NCBI RefSeq assembly: GCF_900496995.4
Contig: NC_044010.1
Coordinates: 1,364,001 to 1,428,000 of the forward strand
Reading direction: 5' to 3'
Length of the DNA stretch: 64,000 nucleotides
DNA from: Aquila chrysaetos chrysaetos
Taxonomy: Eukaryota; Chordata; Aves; Accipitriformes; Accipitridae
Shown: positions 1-15,000 of the stretch, in pieces
Position numbering within the stretch: the first letter of the stretch is position 1
Layout of the letters: each line of letters begins with the position of its first letter
Program-made: the position numbers and the translations under genes
The notes under the pieces: model-generated
Database searches by the model: none
What the model was told of the DNA's origin: nothing
Seen by the model: the letters and a program-made list of their open reading frames with translations, nothing else

Positions 1-39
1 CTCTGCAGAGGGAAAAATCCTCCTCCAGATTTTGCCAAG
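1..39 (+). CDS. KPNA1: KPNA1 coding exon, cut by window start
   Basis: Encodes [13 protein letters not shown] in frame from base 1 and ends at AAG|gtaaga. The exon continues upstream of the window. Confidence 0.93.
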
Positions 40-3000
40 GTAAGAGATGCTTTAAAGGAAATGTGTTGTGAGGTGGTGGTAGCCAAGTAAGCAATGAGGG
101 TGGTGAAACTTAAACTCAGTAGCAGAAATGTTTCAGAATTTCTCTGAAACAAGGTATGGACTTCTTACAGATGAAGTTTTTGAATGTATTTAGTCCTTTG
201 GGTGGACATTTACAGCCACTGTTTTAATATAGCTGCCTCCTAGCTTTTTGTAACTGTTCTGGTACTGGAGATGACCATCCCACAGAGGAACAAAACTCTG
301 TACGTCTTGGCTGCTGTAGTGCAAAGTATGGCACATCTTAGTGGACAAGTATGAATTCAAGTTGCCAGACATTGTACTGCAGAGGCTGAATAATTCTCAT
401 AGTGCTTTTCTGCTGCCATGCTCCTCCGTACTTGTGTAGCTACAGCCCTGCACAGAAGTGCTACCTAGGTCTGAAATTTTCTTGAGTATTGAACCTTGAG
501 ATGCCAGTGCCTAGTCGTATAATGTCACATACAAGATTAACTGACATGTTAATAGATCTTCTGGCCCTTTTAATTGCACAATGTATGTATCTCTTCTTAA
601 TGTCTTACAGGTTTCACCTTGTCTTAGTGTGCTTTCCTGGCTGCTCTTTGTCAATGATACAGATGTATTAGCTGATGCCTGCTGGGCTTTGTCCTATTTG
701 TCTGATGGCCCCAATGATAAAATCCAGGCTGTGATTGATGCAGGAGTCTGCAGAAGACTTGTGGAATTGCTGATGTAAGAAATTTGTTCTGAGCAAATGT
801 ACTATCCAGTTTTTTCCCTAAAATCAAGGTTCAATAGGAAGCAATAGGAAGTTTAATTAGATATGTCTTGAAATGTAGTAATTTCCAAAAAGCAAGATTT
901 GAGTTTTAATTTTACCTGTCTGTGTTCAGTCTTCTCTATTTGTCATGAGTAACAGAAACAATGGAACTTCCCTTGTACTAGTTCCGCTATTTCTTAAGAG
1001 ACTTTTTCCTGCACCTAACAGCTGCATTTTTGTAAAATCCGTAATATGTACTGGGATTTTCTCTGCACCATTGAAGCCCATGTTATAATTACCTACCAAT
1101 GAAATTGCTGAAGGATATCAAAGATGGAAATGTAAAAGTAAAATTTACTAGAATCGACAGTGCCAAGGACTTGAAATGTAATTAATTTCCTAAACCCTTA
1201 CTGTAGAAGAGTATGCACATTGGTCAGTAAAGTGTAGCTGTGGGAGTTGGGGTCAGGGAGACTGGCCTTGTTCAGAGCTGTTTCTTCAGGTATAGGGGAA
1301 GGATGTGGAGCATTCAGTTACCTAAGAACAAGAAATAATGGTTTTCAGTGATGTGAATAAAAAAGACTATTAAGGCTCTTAAGATTGAGGCAAATCTGGT
1401 GCTGGATTAACAAGTAGAATGTATTACCCAAGGTACCTTTTTATAAAGAAGTGCTTTCATTTGAGAAAAAAATTCCTTACTTCACCCTTCCTATTCCAGT
1501 CCTGACTTAACAATGATGATGGGAGGATGCATATAATGGCAGAAGATGGTCAAACAGCTGTATGGGTTAAACACACAGCTTCTACCCGTATTCCTTTGTC
1601 TTCTTCTCTGCCTTTGTGTATGCTACATTAAGTGTGTTTCATAGTTAAAGCGAATTACTTTTTCCCTCCCAAGGATGCCTATACTCTGAAGGACTTGTAT
1701 TCTTTTAATCTCATATTTTATTTTTATGCTCCTGAATGATATCTAAAGGCCTAAATATTTAGAAACCCTAGAAAGACTTACCATTAGTTTAAAATCAAAG
1801 AGTGTTTTGATTCAGATAGTGAGAGTTAAGTCAGGTTTAGCAGGGAGGTTTTCCCCTGGCTGATGGATGTTCCTTTCTTGAGGATGTAAAGATGGAGATG
1901 CTTCAGGATGGTTAACACTTAGATCTTTCCTTGGTAATTTTAGGCACAACGACTACAAAGTTGTATCTCCTGCCTTACGAGCTGTTGGGAACATTGTTAC
2001 AGGAGATGATATCCAGACCCAGGTATGGATTCACTTTCTCTTGTGTTGTACTGCAGTTCATCTTTCTGTTAGTTGTGGTAACCTATTCACAAGCACCTCC
2101 TCTTGTTCCTTTTGAAGTTTGAAAGTGAAGGATTGATGACACTAGTTGCCTCAAAACATGTGGTGGTTTTCATAGTTTTTCTGTTCAGTTTTGAACTATT
2201 GGTGATTTTTACATAGCTATGTCTGAGATTTTTATATAGCTGTGGAATACCCTTTGGGGTTTTTTTTTTTTCCTAGTTTGTTTAAAGCAAGTCTGCCTCG
2301 GGCTGAATTTTATGCTGAATTATATGCCATGGTAGGGCCATCAAAGGCCTGTCACATTTGATGCTGTCGATGGTCTATGATGAATATACCAAAACCGAGT
2401 GTCTGGTCAGATTTTGGATGGTATGTAGCTGTGTCTGGGCATATGTTTGGAGAAGCATCGGTAGGAGGCAGTGACTCCCACCGCTGTATTGGAATTAAAC
2501 TGGGAACCAGGAAACCTGATGCTTCAGAGGCACTAGGTTGTCATCCTGCTGCTTGGTAGGTTTTGCAAGAGGCAGCAGCTCCCACCAATTTTTAAAATCT
2601 GTGGGAGCAGAGAGTCCGTGCCTTGCATACATGTGTTAGCTGTGATCCACTGCCTCGTAGCAATCTCTTTTTACATGTAGAGCAGAAGCTCCAGTTACAG
2701 GCTTCTGCTGTTGTACCTTATGTTAAAGTTTTTTCCCTACACTCTTTGTGCATTCCGACAACCTTTTGTGAGGCTTAATTGGGAATATGAGGAAGAAGAG
2801 TATAGAGTAGGCTACTGCTTTTGAAACTTTGCTGACTCTTGGCCTCCATCTCTAGTTCACAAACTAGAAGCATGCCTGTGTGGTGCAGGGCTGTCTGACA
2901 AATGCACAACCAAATTGGATTGAAGTGAGAGGCTCAAAGAGGCTTGCTGTGGTGGCTGTTGACTCTACTAGAACTGATGGGAGAAATGGGATCAAGAAGT

Positions 3001-6000
3001 AGTAGTAGCTGCAAATGGGGAGATGTGTGCAGTGGAGGCAGTGAAATGGACATCCAGGAGGCAGTGGTAGCAGTGGTAGAGGTGTGAGATGATGTGAAGA
3101 GTGTGGAGAAAGATGCTTTCAGTGAGGTGTAGATGCATAAAGCTTTTAGTTCCCCATTCAAAGTGTTAAGTTATTCCTTCCATGTAAATTATGCCAAAGT
3201 GAAAATCCAGGTTCCTTATCTTGAGGCTTCTTTCAATGCTTATTTTTTGGTTTGTCTAAATATATCCTTTGGAATTCTGTAGTTCTGTGACAATGAGATC
3301 AGAGATAAAGATGAGTTAGCAGCAGTAGGACACTGAGTATCTTATCACTAGGAGGAGATTAATGTGATTTTTTGATTGCTACAATATTTTTTGTGTAGCT
3401 GAATTGCATAGGCATTCTTGTGTTTTTTCAATGGCATTTGTTTTGCAGATCAGTCATAATGATTGAGGTGTGTTTTGTAATTTCATAGTTTCATTAAAAA
3501 TAAAAACACAAGGGATCACTAAATCACATGTAATGCAAGTTATTAAATACTGCATAAATCTTAATTTTAATTCAAAAAAATGTTTAAACTTTTTTGTTGT
3601 GCACAATTTTTTCAGAGGAGTATACCATAAGCTTTCCTAAAATTCTAGAGAACTGTTTAAGTAACATTCTAGTAACTGTTTAAGTGCTTGATAGTCCTGC
3701 CTGCAGATTGTGCTGTATGCTGAAGAAGGGTACAGAATGCATATAAAAATCCTTAATCAGAAGGAAGAGCCCAGCTTTGATAGTTGATACATTTTTGAAT
3801 ATGAACGCAACATATAACACAGTTGCCTGAAAACTTCTCTGTACAACCTCAGAGCACAAACCTGCTTTTAGTTTACATCTCATTTCCAACTATTAACAAT
3901 TGCCAGTGCTTGGAGATGGCCAAAACCATATATAGTATGCATGAAGAAAAAACCAAATTTGTCCCAGTAGATACCTGATACAATTCTGAACCGTAATCTT
4001 TACTTTTTTAATCTTAATGTGGAGTAGAAAGGTTTTAGGAGTATGTGCGGGGGCGGGGGGTGGGGTGGGAATACAAGCAAGGGAATTCAGTCCACAGATT
4101 TCACGATCAGAAGTCATCACCATGATTCAGCTTGACTCTCATCCTTTTGACCTCCACAAACAGACTGAAGAATTTCTCATAAAATTCTGTACCACACTGT
4201 TCTTTCTAAGCTGCCTGCTTTTGCCATACATGGCAAAACTACCGTGCTTCTTGGTGGGCTCTTCCAATTTCTTTCTTACTTGTAAGAAGTTGGAATTTAA
4301 TTAAAAAAAAAAAAAAAAATTCATTTTTCAGTCATTGAATCCTGTTTTGTGCCCTTTTTAGAGGGTCAAAAAGCCCTTCAGTATCACACACGACATAATC
4401 AAGTATTTGCTCTTGTAACATCACTGTTCTGGGGCATTTTCTCTTGTACTTTGGGCACTTAAAATTTTTATTTTGGAGATGCAGATTTTCCTGCAACTTT
4501 GCTGCTGTGTAAAATTGCAACTTTTTACAATATTTTAAAATTTTTAATAAGAATTGCCCGTTCATAATGTCACTGGACACAACACTGACAACAGTCTGCC
4601 CCACTGTGCCAGCTGATGTGGAAAACAGAAGTAGTTGGAGCTTCCAAGTACACAAAAATACAGAAAACAAGATGACAGGAAAATATTGTCATCTTATTTT
4701 TGTTTGGTCGTAATGGGCTTAGTATCTTCTTGTGTTCAGGTCACACTGAAATCATAATGAAGGAATGATCTCTTACCTGAATTGCTTATTAGCTTTCCTG
4801 CAAACGTTTCTTTCTTAGTTCTTGCTGGTTTTTTGTTTTGTTTATGTTGGGGTGGGTTTTTTTGTTGTTGTTTTTTGGTTTTGGTTTTGTTTGTTTCTTA
4901 CTTTTGAGGATCATCTGATGGGATATGCTTTTTAGATTTTGAAGACATTGTGTTCCTTGTTCTTGTGATTATTTATCCTAAATTTCCTCTAAGTTGTGGT
5001 TTGTTTGGTTTTTGTTTTGTTTTGTTTTTTTCTTTCTTTTGTATTCAGGTAATTCTGAATTGTTCAGCCCTGCAGAGTTTACTGCACTTGCTAAGCAGCC
5101 CAAAAGAATCTATCAAAAAGGAAGCATGCTGGACAATATCTAATATAACAGCTGGAAACAGAGCCCAGATCCAGGTAACCTTTTCAGCTATGATCAGTAA
5201 TCTTTGTCTTGCAGGCTAGAAGAAACACATACCAGGTGGTACACTGGTTTTTGTGTATAAAGTGCATACTTGTGTGTATACACAGTCACAGATATATAAT
5301 TATATGTAAGCAGAAGTATATTGTAGGTTCTGTGCATAATGAGAATATTTCAATGGCCCAGTCTCTCTCAAATTCAAATTACTTAATTTTGTAATCATCT
5401 ACAGATTATAAGGTGGGGAGACGGTCATGCTAGAGAATGACAAAATGAGGCTAAGCTCAAGAAAACCTTGTCTTAAATATTTGCTTCATGCCTTTGACAA
5501 TCACTAAGATATAGAAATTCTCAAGTATGAAAAGAGTAAGCTACAAACTTTAAGAATCAAATAACTTTGCGTATTTCTTGATTTCACCACCAGATATAGA
5601 CACCTACATTGTAAAATACTTTCTTTATTCCTGTTTATATTTTCTTATAATTCCTGATACAGGCAGTTGTGCTTAGCCAAATCTAAAATTGCTATTTATT
5701 AAACTGAACAATAATGGAGGATATCTAACATGTTGCATTGGGATTTGTCCTTTCTGATTACACCAAATTTTGGAATCCCTTCATGGTAAGTGACAGCACA
5801 CAGAAGCAAATGAAAGTTACTCCCTTATGTCAGTCTTTGCAATTAGGCTTCCAAAAGACCACATCTTTGTTCTGAGTCTGGACTTAGTGTCAGCCATCAA
5901 GAAGAATTCGCAGGACTTGTCTCCAGATGGTATAAATGAGAGATTGACCATCTCTTTCCCAGAGAAAAGTTTTTCTTTGACTAGATAAAGAAGAAACTGC

Positions 6001-9000
6001 TAAATATGTTTTGTTTTCCTTGGATATGGAGTTTTTTTCAGAACAGCTATACTAGGTGAATTTTTTGCTTGGCTTTCAAGGACAATGCCTCATTCCTTCC
6101 CTTTTTCAGAAGTGATGAAAAAACAGATTGTAGTGAAACCAGGCTTTATCTGATAAATATACAAGGTTCCCATCAAGGCAGTTGAATGAAAGTTTCCTCA
6201 TGTAAATCAGATTTAATTTTTCTGAAGTTATATTTCTCAATGCTCTTTTCTCTCACTGGATACAGAGAGTATTTTCAGAGATTGCAGAGGATGTGTGGAA
6301 GTCCAGTTAGAGATATCTATTCTTTGAGGAACAGAAATAAATAGCAGAAATATTAGACATTAGAAATATTTGTCTCGCTCATTAGTAACCAGGCAGAAAC
6401 AATGCATGTTCGCACAGAAAGTAAACCAAGCCCCATAATACATTGGCAAAAGTGGCCAAGGAGTACTTCTTTCCTTCATATCCTTTTCCTTGGAAGGCAG
6501 CCTGACACTTGCTAGTCTTGTATCTGATGGCTCTGGATTATTCATTCTATATGATGAGAATTAGCATGAAGTGGTTAACCCTCTTCACCCAAGGGATAGA
6601 ATTATTCTCTTTTTGCAGAAAACTTGCAGGAGATTGCATGTTTTTCCTGAGGAAAAAGTGTATTATATCTTTTGCAGGTGGCACTTGCAATCTTTTGTTT
6701 ATACATTCTCCCTTACAAAGAACATTCAGCTGCTGAAGGGGCAATGTAAAGTCTTAATACTTTGAATGAGGTCTTCATCTCAGAAAGCACGGGAAATAAA
6801 GTTAATACTTTTGTGGAAGATAACTCAGTCTCTGCTAAGCTTCCTGGCATGAAGAGCCAATGCTTGTCTAACTTCAGAGATGCTTATGTTAGGAAATGAG
6901 CAGGCAAGAAAACAAAACTTATGAAGGTGGAAAGCTGTGTAGGTCCTTATCTGATGTAAGGACATGACTAAGATGGAAGTGGAACTGCAAGCAAAGAAAC
7001 CTCCTACAGTTGTATTTGCTCTGGCTTTCTCAGTCAAAATTTTACTTTGGCCACCGAAGATCATGTTTTTTGTCAGATATAGAGAACGATATGGTTACTT
7101 AATCTAACCTTGGTAGAGCTCCAAAAATTTTGATTCTGCCTTTATTGTGGCTTGTGTGTTAGTCTGTGGACTAGCTGAACTTCTAACAAAAAGTGCTGTG
7201 TAAAATCAGCAACTGTACCACTGTTTTTTTCCTGCATCAGCAATTGTAATTGCTGTGCATTTAGCAGTGCAGAGAAGGTAGTTACTGCTGCTTGTGCTAA
7301 GGTAAAAATGTTTTTGCCTTTGCTTTTCTTGCAGTGAAGAATCTTTTGGCTGCTTTATCCATGCTGCTGCCACCTTAGAAACGGGGAGGAGCAGTATTTT
7401 TTCTCTAGAAGGCCATTTCTACTTTTCCTGGGAAGTCTAAGAGCATTTTCTGCGGAACAATCTATCCCAATACATTTTCTTAACCTTGTGGTTTTTCCCA
7501 AGTCTGTCAGAGTTGCTTTGGGATGCACAATCATACAGGAATGTTGCAAACTTAAGAAAAAGAAGAGCTTGAGAAAATCAGATACCTGTACAGGTTATTC
7601 CATAAAGAAATAAGTACCGGAAGTGGCAATAGAAAGTAAAGTTTATTACTAGAGCATTTTTTCAAAACTTCAGGATCTCTATTTTCATATTTTTGATCTA
7701 CTGAAGATACAGTTGTGAAGAGTCCTAGAGGTAACTGAAATTCTAGGGCACCAGAAGCTCTTTCAATAGTGTATTTACTTCTGTGACTTCTACATAAGTA
7801 TTCACTGTACCACGTCTTCCTCTTCAGGTGAAGGAGTAAGTGCCTGTCCTTGTTTGCACAGTATTCTCACACCTGGTATCCACTACTCAGACATGTAAAA
7901 GTAAGGCTTTAGGTGTGGAGGTTCTTAACTATACCCTCGGTAATCCTCTGTCTCTTAAACTGTTGTCACTTATTTGAAAACAAGTAAGGATAAAATAATC
8001 TCTCCTTTGTTAAAACAAAATTTGCCTCATCTATCTAAACAAAATCATTAGGTACATCTATGCATGTGTGTATTTAGTAGTTTTTTAAAGGTTTTGGGGT
8101 GTCTTACCACCAGTTTAGATCTGCCCCCTTTCTACTGAGAACAGACTAGAATTGCTTTGTGGCTTGGAAAGGTGAGGTGGGAAGGCAGGGAGAGGGAAAT
8201 TAATGCTATGAGCCATTAATATTGCAGCTTCATTTCTAGCAGGTGATTCTTTAAAAGTACAAAACCCCCCTTCATTCTGCATAGAAAAATAGTTGTTGTG
8301 GTTGTGTGGGTAGAAGCTTTCTTTCTCAGGATTGTTGCATCAGGAAGAAAACACGTTGTCAACCAAATCACTAAAATACATGTAGATTTAAAAGAATCTA
8401 GCTTAAAGCAGCTGCCTTAGGATATGTCACAGGCAAGGTTGGAAGCACGTTGATGCATTCGTTACTCAAGTCCATTGAAAAAATGTAAAAAGCAACTTCT
8501 CAAAAGTAAAAGCGATAGTTCATTTAAGAATCCCTCAGGCTCCGTTCAGAGTAATTGAGCTGCCTTTGAACTCTGAGCACACACATGCTGTATAGTGAAA
8601 CACTGACTGCCCTAAGTGCATACCCCATTTAATCTATACTGGCAGTTATAAAAATGAGATTAAAAAAACAGTGTTTGTGATTCTGAGCAGGAGATAACTA
8701 TCCTGGTAATTATGACATATTGCAAATCACGTCCATCATGAGGCTTAGATTTTTAGAACTGCAGAAGGAGGCCTGTTAGAGAAAAGTTGTGAAGTATAGG
8801 ACATTGGAGAATGTTTACAACATGCTTGATGGGAGATCTCAAGGCCACTGTTTCTTGGAAGTAAAATTGGCAATTGCAGGTGTAATTGCAATAATTATCT
8901 CATGTTGAAAGGAAAGTCTTATCACAGACATGTAACAAGTTCCAGAAAGGCTCTAATTCTTTAGTTTTTAGTCTCAACCTAGAGAATGTCATGTGCGATA

Positions 9001-12000
9001 CAAGGTGTGATGAAACCTCCTTTCCGCTCCAGAGCTGATACACCTGCTTGTCTCAAAAGACTTCTCTGAAGTATTACTTCAGATGACTCCTACTCAGTGT
9101 CAAAATCATTGTAAACATTTGAGCCAGAACCCAGTTTAAATTCATTTCTGAAGTTGGAAAATGCTGTTTGTTGAAGTGTTTCTTGAAGATGGCCATATGC
9201 TAAAATGGAGAGAATAAAAGCCTAGTCTGTTTTAGTAGCTGTGAGGACAAAGGATAATTCCCATCTGGGAAGAATATCTGATTTAACTAAGATCATGGGT
9301 GAGCCTATTTAATCTGTGAGTTGAGGTATTTTCTTTTATTCTTTCTCTAAATTAATTTCAGATTGTGATGAATTAAAACATTACTTCTTGAGAATTGGTC
9401 TTCCTTACAGAAGGAATTCTAAAATACTAGATGCAGCTCTAAACTAAATAATTTTTCTTTCTCCCCAGTCCCTCCAAATTGCTCGATAGTTCCTGCTAGA
9501 GGTCATAGCCTGTAGCCAGTTCTACTCCAGTCTCTGTGATACTAATTGGATTTTGAACATGCACAATCTTTAGCCAGAAATCAGACAGGAATAATTTCAG
9601 CACATGGTAACTTTTTTTCCTGAAAGTTAAATGTCTGCCTGGCATCGTAAACCACATTATTGTAAGTTACCAGCTGATCTAGCTAGTGGCTTGTTGGTCC
9701 AGAGCAGTTGGGATGTTAGAATACTGTGGAAACTTTGGGTAGTGCTCAAGCCATAATCTCGCAATCTCTTCTGCACACCAAGAAGAAAATGAAATATTTT
9801 GGTTAATAGGTATTTTACCTAACCAATATTAACAGACAGAGCTATATTTAGTGTTGTTTAAGATTGCATTGGGTTACACTCCCTCCATCCACCCACTCTA
9901 AAGTATAGAAATATAAGGTTGGAGGGAAGGACTTCTATATTCATTTCCACTTTCATACTGCCTACGATGCTGTTTGGTAGCACACTCCAAAGGCTTTCGC
10001 TGCCATTTCTAAAAGATAAGGCAGCAGCCTATGACCATCAGATTTGCACTCAAACACCATCAAGTAAGCTCTTTCTAGTGTTAAGGCAATATAAATTAAC
10101 ATGCATGAAATGTGTGAAAGTACGTGCTGAACTTTCTTTTGTAGCTCATATTAGAGCACAGGAGGCTTGGGTTTTTTTCTCCACCAAAGGTGGAATTGAA
10201 AGCCTTTCAGAGTGTGTTATCAACAGTGCCTAGGCAACAGAAAAGTGTGGTGGAATACAGCAGTCTTTCCCCTCTTTATTTCTGTGCTTTTAAGGTTTGG
10301 GTTGGATGTGTATATCCTGATGCAGTCATGATTGTCACTAAGTATAGTTTTTGTTTGTTAATTTCCTAGTTTGTATACAGCTTTGCTGTACTTCAGTGGA
10401 TAGCTTCCCCAGTCAGGGAGAAGGGGAACTACATCTTCCTGGGAGTCAGAAGGAGAACTGCACAACTGAAGCTAAATCCTGACTGTCGACCCTTCTGAAG
10501 GGTATGAAAGGCTATCACATACCTCAGAAAATGTTCTGTGTCTAACTTCGCAACCCGTTGAAAAGCTATGAAAGGCAGTACATCAGACACAATCTTCCAT
10601 ATCTGACAGTGAAGACATCATAGGAGTTCTCTCCTGTTGACAGGTTAAGAAACTTATCACTTCTTTTCTAATATACCTTAAATTCTCACAAGAACATCTG
10701 GAAACCTGAGTATTGGTTAGGCATGGTAGCAACAGGATCTGTGCCATATTTTTCCTCCTTCAGGGTTTCCTATCCTTGCTGAAATGTGACATGGTCAAGT
10801 GTAGCAAATGATACATTGCCTGTCAGTTCTAAAAACTCTGGAATGAAATACGTTGTTACAAATTGGGGTAAAGATACAAGCTAAGAATTGTCAGAGGCTC
10901 GTCTGCAAAAAGACCACAGTAACGCTAGGGTCATGGAAAAGGAATGACGTGATTCACACAGAGTTGTGGTTTACACCGGCAACAGTGTATCAAATTACTT
11001 AAATATAAAGTGTGTTTGGTTTATGTCATAGTTTGCATGAGTGGTCTGAAATCTTGATGTGCTGTTTGTGGTGGCAGGACTTCAAAAAGTGTCTCAATTA
11101 GGAGCAAAATGTGGCATTGCTGACAAAGTCGTACTTGTTTCAGGACCAGTGAAAGTCAAAGATGAATCTCTTTCAGGTTTAAGTTTGCGTTTAAGTACAA
11201 AATCTGTTTTCAGGCTTCTACGTGTGGTGAATCCCATATATCATACCACATTGAGGGCAGCAGAGCTACAATACCTGTAATTCCTTTATTCTGCCTGAAA
11301 ACCTCAGCAGTCAGCGGTGTATATTGCTATCTTTTTTTTGTAGGACAGACCCTAAAAGCCAGAGATGCCTCAACAAGTTGCTGTTCGTTATAGTGCAGGT
11401 TCCTCCTGACAGCAGTAGCAACCTTGTGTAAACTGGCTAGAAGTTTGCTTTATACACAGTTTGGATATAGGCTTAGGTGTCTGTGTCAACAGCATAGAAG
11501 TCTGTTAGAACTGAGACCTGAAGTGCTTCCTTCCTGGCTCTCAGGTGGCAGTAGTTTTGTACTCATGCCATCATGTTAAGTAGCTTTGGCTTACAAATAC
11601 TTGCTATGTTGTTTAAAAAGCAGTTGTAAATTGAATCAATAAACAAGGTAACTGGAACACAAGTAACTGAGAAGCCTCTGTGAACTGAAATTTCCAGCCA
11701 GGAGGAGGAGATCATGGCAGTAGGGCTATATTCACAGCTGCCAGCTAGGGTGGTGACTGTAATCTTGATTTGTTAAAGGTAATGAGAGAGCTTGCAGGAG
11801 CAGAAAAACAGTCATGCTGTAAGACTTGGTTGCTTTCACATTTATGTGATGAATCATATCTAGACACATGATGCCAACACTTGCATACTAAATGTATATG
11901 TGTATTTTTTGCATATCATAAGTGATTTATTTGTGGGAACCAAAAAGAGGAGAAGCAAATTCACTTGGTATTGACCAGCTCAAAATACTAATTTAATATA

Positions 12001-15000
12001 CTACTGCTGAAGACCTGCTCCCTAAGAGTGACTACAATGTATTTAGATTCAACATCCATGCAGATGTAATAAAACTCTAAAACTTCACTTTTATCTAGTT
12101 TCACTCTTTAAAAATCAAATACTATAAAGTGAAGAAGCTTGATTAAAATAAATAAGAAGGATAGAATGTTTCCAAGAGACAGGCAACCCTCTTGAAGGGC
12201 TACAGCACAGGGATACCATCTATTAAAAAAAAAACACAAACACAAACCAACAAAAAAACCCAAACACAGAAAAGTTGACACTTCAAAAGTGAGGGCCGGA
12301 TTTGTTGAAGGGCTGAGCATTACAATTCAGTTCAATTTCAAATTAAATTTGAAAATTCAGTTTTCAATTAAAATTCAATTTCAGTTTCCTGAAAGACTCA
12401 TAGTTACAATTCAAGATGGAGTTCTGTTCCAACAAATATGAATGGATGCAGTTGGGCAAAAATTTCAGTGTTAGTTTAATGTATTAAAGGATGAGCTCTG
12501 GATTACCTATTATGCAGAAAAGAGATTTCTAATGTATTTTGAAGATACCACCTCAGTGCCTAGTAGTAGCAGCCTAAACCAAATGTGAGTATTAGAAAGC
12601 ATCAGGAAAAGGATAAAAAAAAAACAAAAGGGGAATCCTTATTCTTGTTCTATATAAATCTTCACTGTTGCCCTGTATGTAGATCCATCTTCAGTAGCTA
12701 TACCAGCTACTAGAAAGAAAATTAACTCTATCCCAGCCAAAACCAGGACAGGCATGTATGAGGCAATTGCCCACTATTTTCCTGAACGGCCAAGGCACTT
12801 TTCATTTTTTCAAGGAATAGTGGAACATTTGAACAGGTGACAGAGTGAGATCTGCAGTAGTTTGTACATCAGTTCTTAGTTTACAACTTGATTTTTTCAT
12901 TTCCTTTTTATTTCTTTCACATGTTTATAAAGTTCTTGTTGAACTGAAATCCCTTAACTGTGTTCACCTTGTTTGAAAGCTATACTTATCCTGAGCATTT
13001 TATAAGCACTACATTACTTTAGTCTTCAACACACTTCCATGTGTCAGGCACACAGTATAGTAAGGCTAAAAAAGTAAAGTAATTTGAATTAACACTTTCT
13101 AAATCTGCAGCAGTTTTAAGTACCTTATCCTGCCACAGTCCCTTAAGGTTTTGCTCTGCCTGAGGTTTGCTTTTCTTCAAGGACCACCCCCCCCCCCCCC
13201 CCCCCCCAAAACAAAAAAACCCCAAATTCTATTTCAGTAGTTGACTATTTTATCACTTAGAAGGAATTTAACTGAAAGGGAAACATGGCCTGTTTGTTTC
13301 CACAATAACTGTTGTTCCCACGTAAAATACCATAGAGCTAGGAATCCTTGGGCATTCTAGTTTGCTTTCAAGAGTAACTGCTGTGGGCAAGGCTGCAAGA
13401 CATAGGGTGTAAATAATAGATGCTGCTAGCACTTTCTCTGTATTAATGCTTTATTGTTTCTACCCGTGCTGAGCTTAACTGGACTTTTGAAATCCAGTGA
13501 AGATATTAAGGTTAAAGCAAACTATTTTCTGACCTAGTTAATGTTGGTTTTTATGGGGATTTTTTTGCTGCTGTTGTTTTTTTTTTTTAAATCTAAGCTC
13601 TAAGAGTTTCAACTGTTGACAGGCTGCTAGTTGAAAAACTTTGCTGTACTACAGAGGGACAGTTAAGTACCTTTAACTGGGACTCATGCTAGTGTGAGGT
13701 GTTGACAACACTTGGATTGCATGTCAAGCAGTAGGAAAATAAAAAATAAAAATATAGTGACTGATAATCTGCTTCTCTCTTGAGCCAGTCTCTTTCAGTG
13801 AAGTGCCTTATGAGAGGCTGCAATTCATCGTGGTGCTTTAACCTGTTCTGCTTGGGTAAAGATAGCAAACTTCACTGTAGAGCAGAAAGTAAACAAGGTG
13901 CCTGTAGCCTTTTACACAATAGAATAAGAAATAGAAATAAATAGAAATAAGTATAATTAGAAATAAGAGCACTCACCCAAGAGATGTGAGACCTGGATTA
14001 ATTTCCTTTTGAAAAGGTTCAAATGCACATTTCTCCGCTCTGAGAAGAGTAATTTTACCCCCTAGTCTTTGCAAAATTGATTGAGCCAGAAAGAAAACAA
14101 TAACATTCTTTTGTGATTCTCCCACTTGCTTGCTGCCCTCCCGTTGCTAGTTCCCTTTGTTCTGGAATTCTCCTACTATTTTACAAGTTTAAATTGAAAC
14201 ATTTTAAAGTAACTTTTTTTTTTTTTTTTAAATTAAGAAGGCTCAAAGTATGTTACTGCCCGTCAGCTAAGATGTGCTTAGTTCCATGCCATCATGTAAC
14301 ATAGTCTGATTTTAGTACTTACTGAAGAAGTTGGTTTTAAGAAGACACTTTCTAAGGAAATAAATCTCATGTAAAAGTTTTCTTTTGGGGAGAAGATTTA
14401 AGAAGCAATAATGAGTTTTTTGACTTGTTCTTTGCTAGAATAGTAAAATACTAATGCCCTCACATATCCTATGCTAGATCTGTATCGAGCTCTTCGGTAG
14501 AGAATACTTAACATCCCTTAACACTCTGTTCTTATAAGGGCTTCCACCTCAACGACACCCTTGTATAGCACTACCTGGACCCACATAAAACATAAGTGTA
14601 GACTGCCAAGTCCTCTTTCTCCTCTCCAGCTGATCAGGACTGAAGTTCACTCGTGAAAACACGCGTGCCCTCGCTCTCTAGATCCACAAGCACGCACGCA
14701 CAGTCGCAGATCTCTTGAATACCCATGTGGGCTCTCTGCCCATCTGCTGTCCATGGCTGGATCATGAGCTCTCTCAACTCACTGTACTTGGTTCCTACTC
14801 ACTGGCTAGTTCAGCTTGATACTCACTAGGAAACAGATGCACACGTTTGTCTCAAGCATCCCCACACTTACAGACCCCTTGAATATCAGCCCAGGCCCTC
14901 TGTCCATGCCTGGATCCTGGGCCTCCTACTTGCTGCCTCGTCCAGTTTGCCAGCAAATTATGTACACCGTGATCCTCAGCTCCCGCTGTCTCATTTGGGG

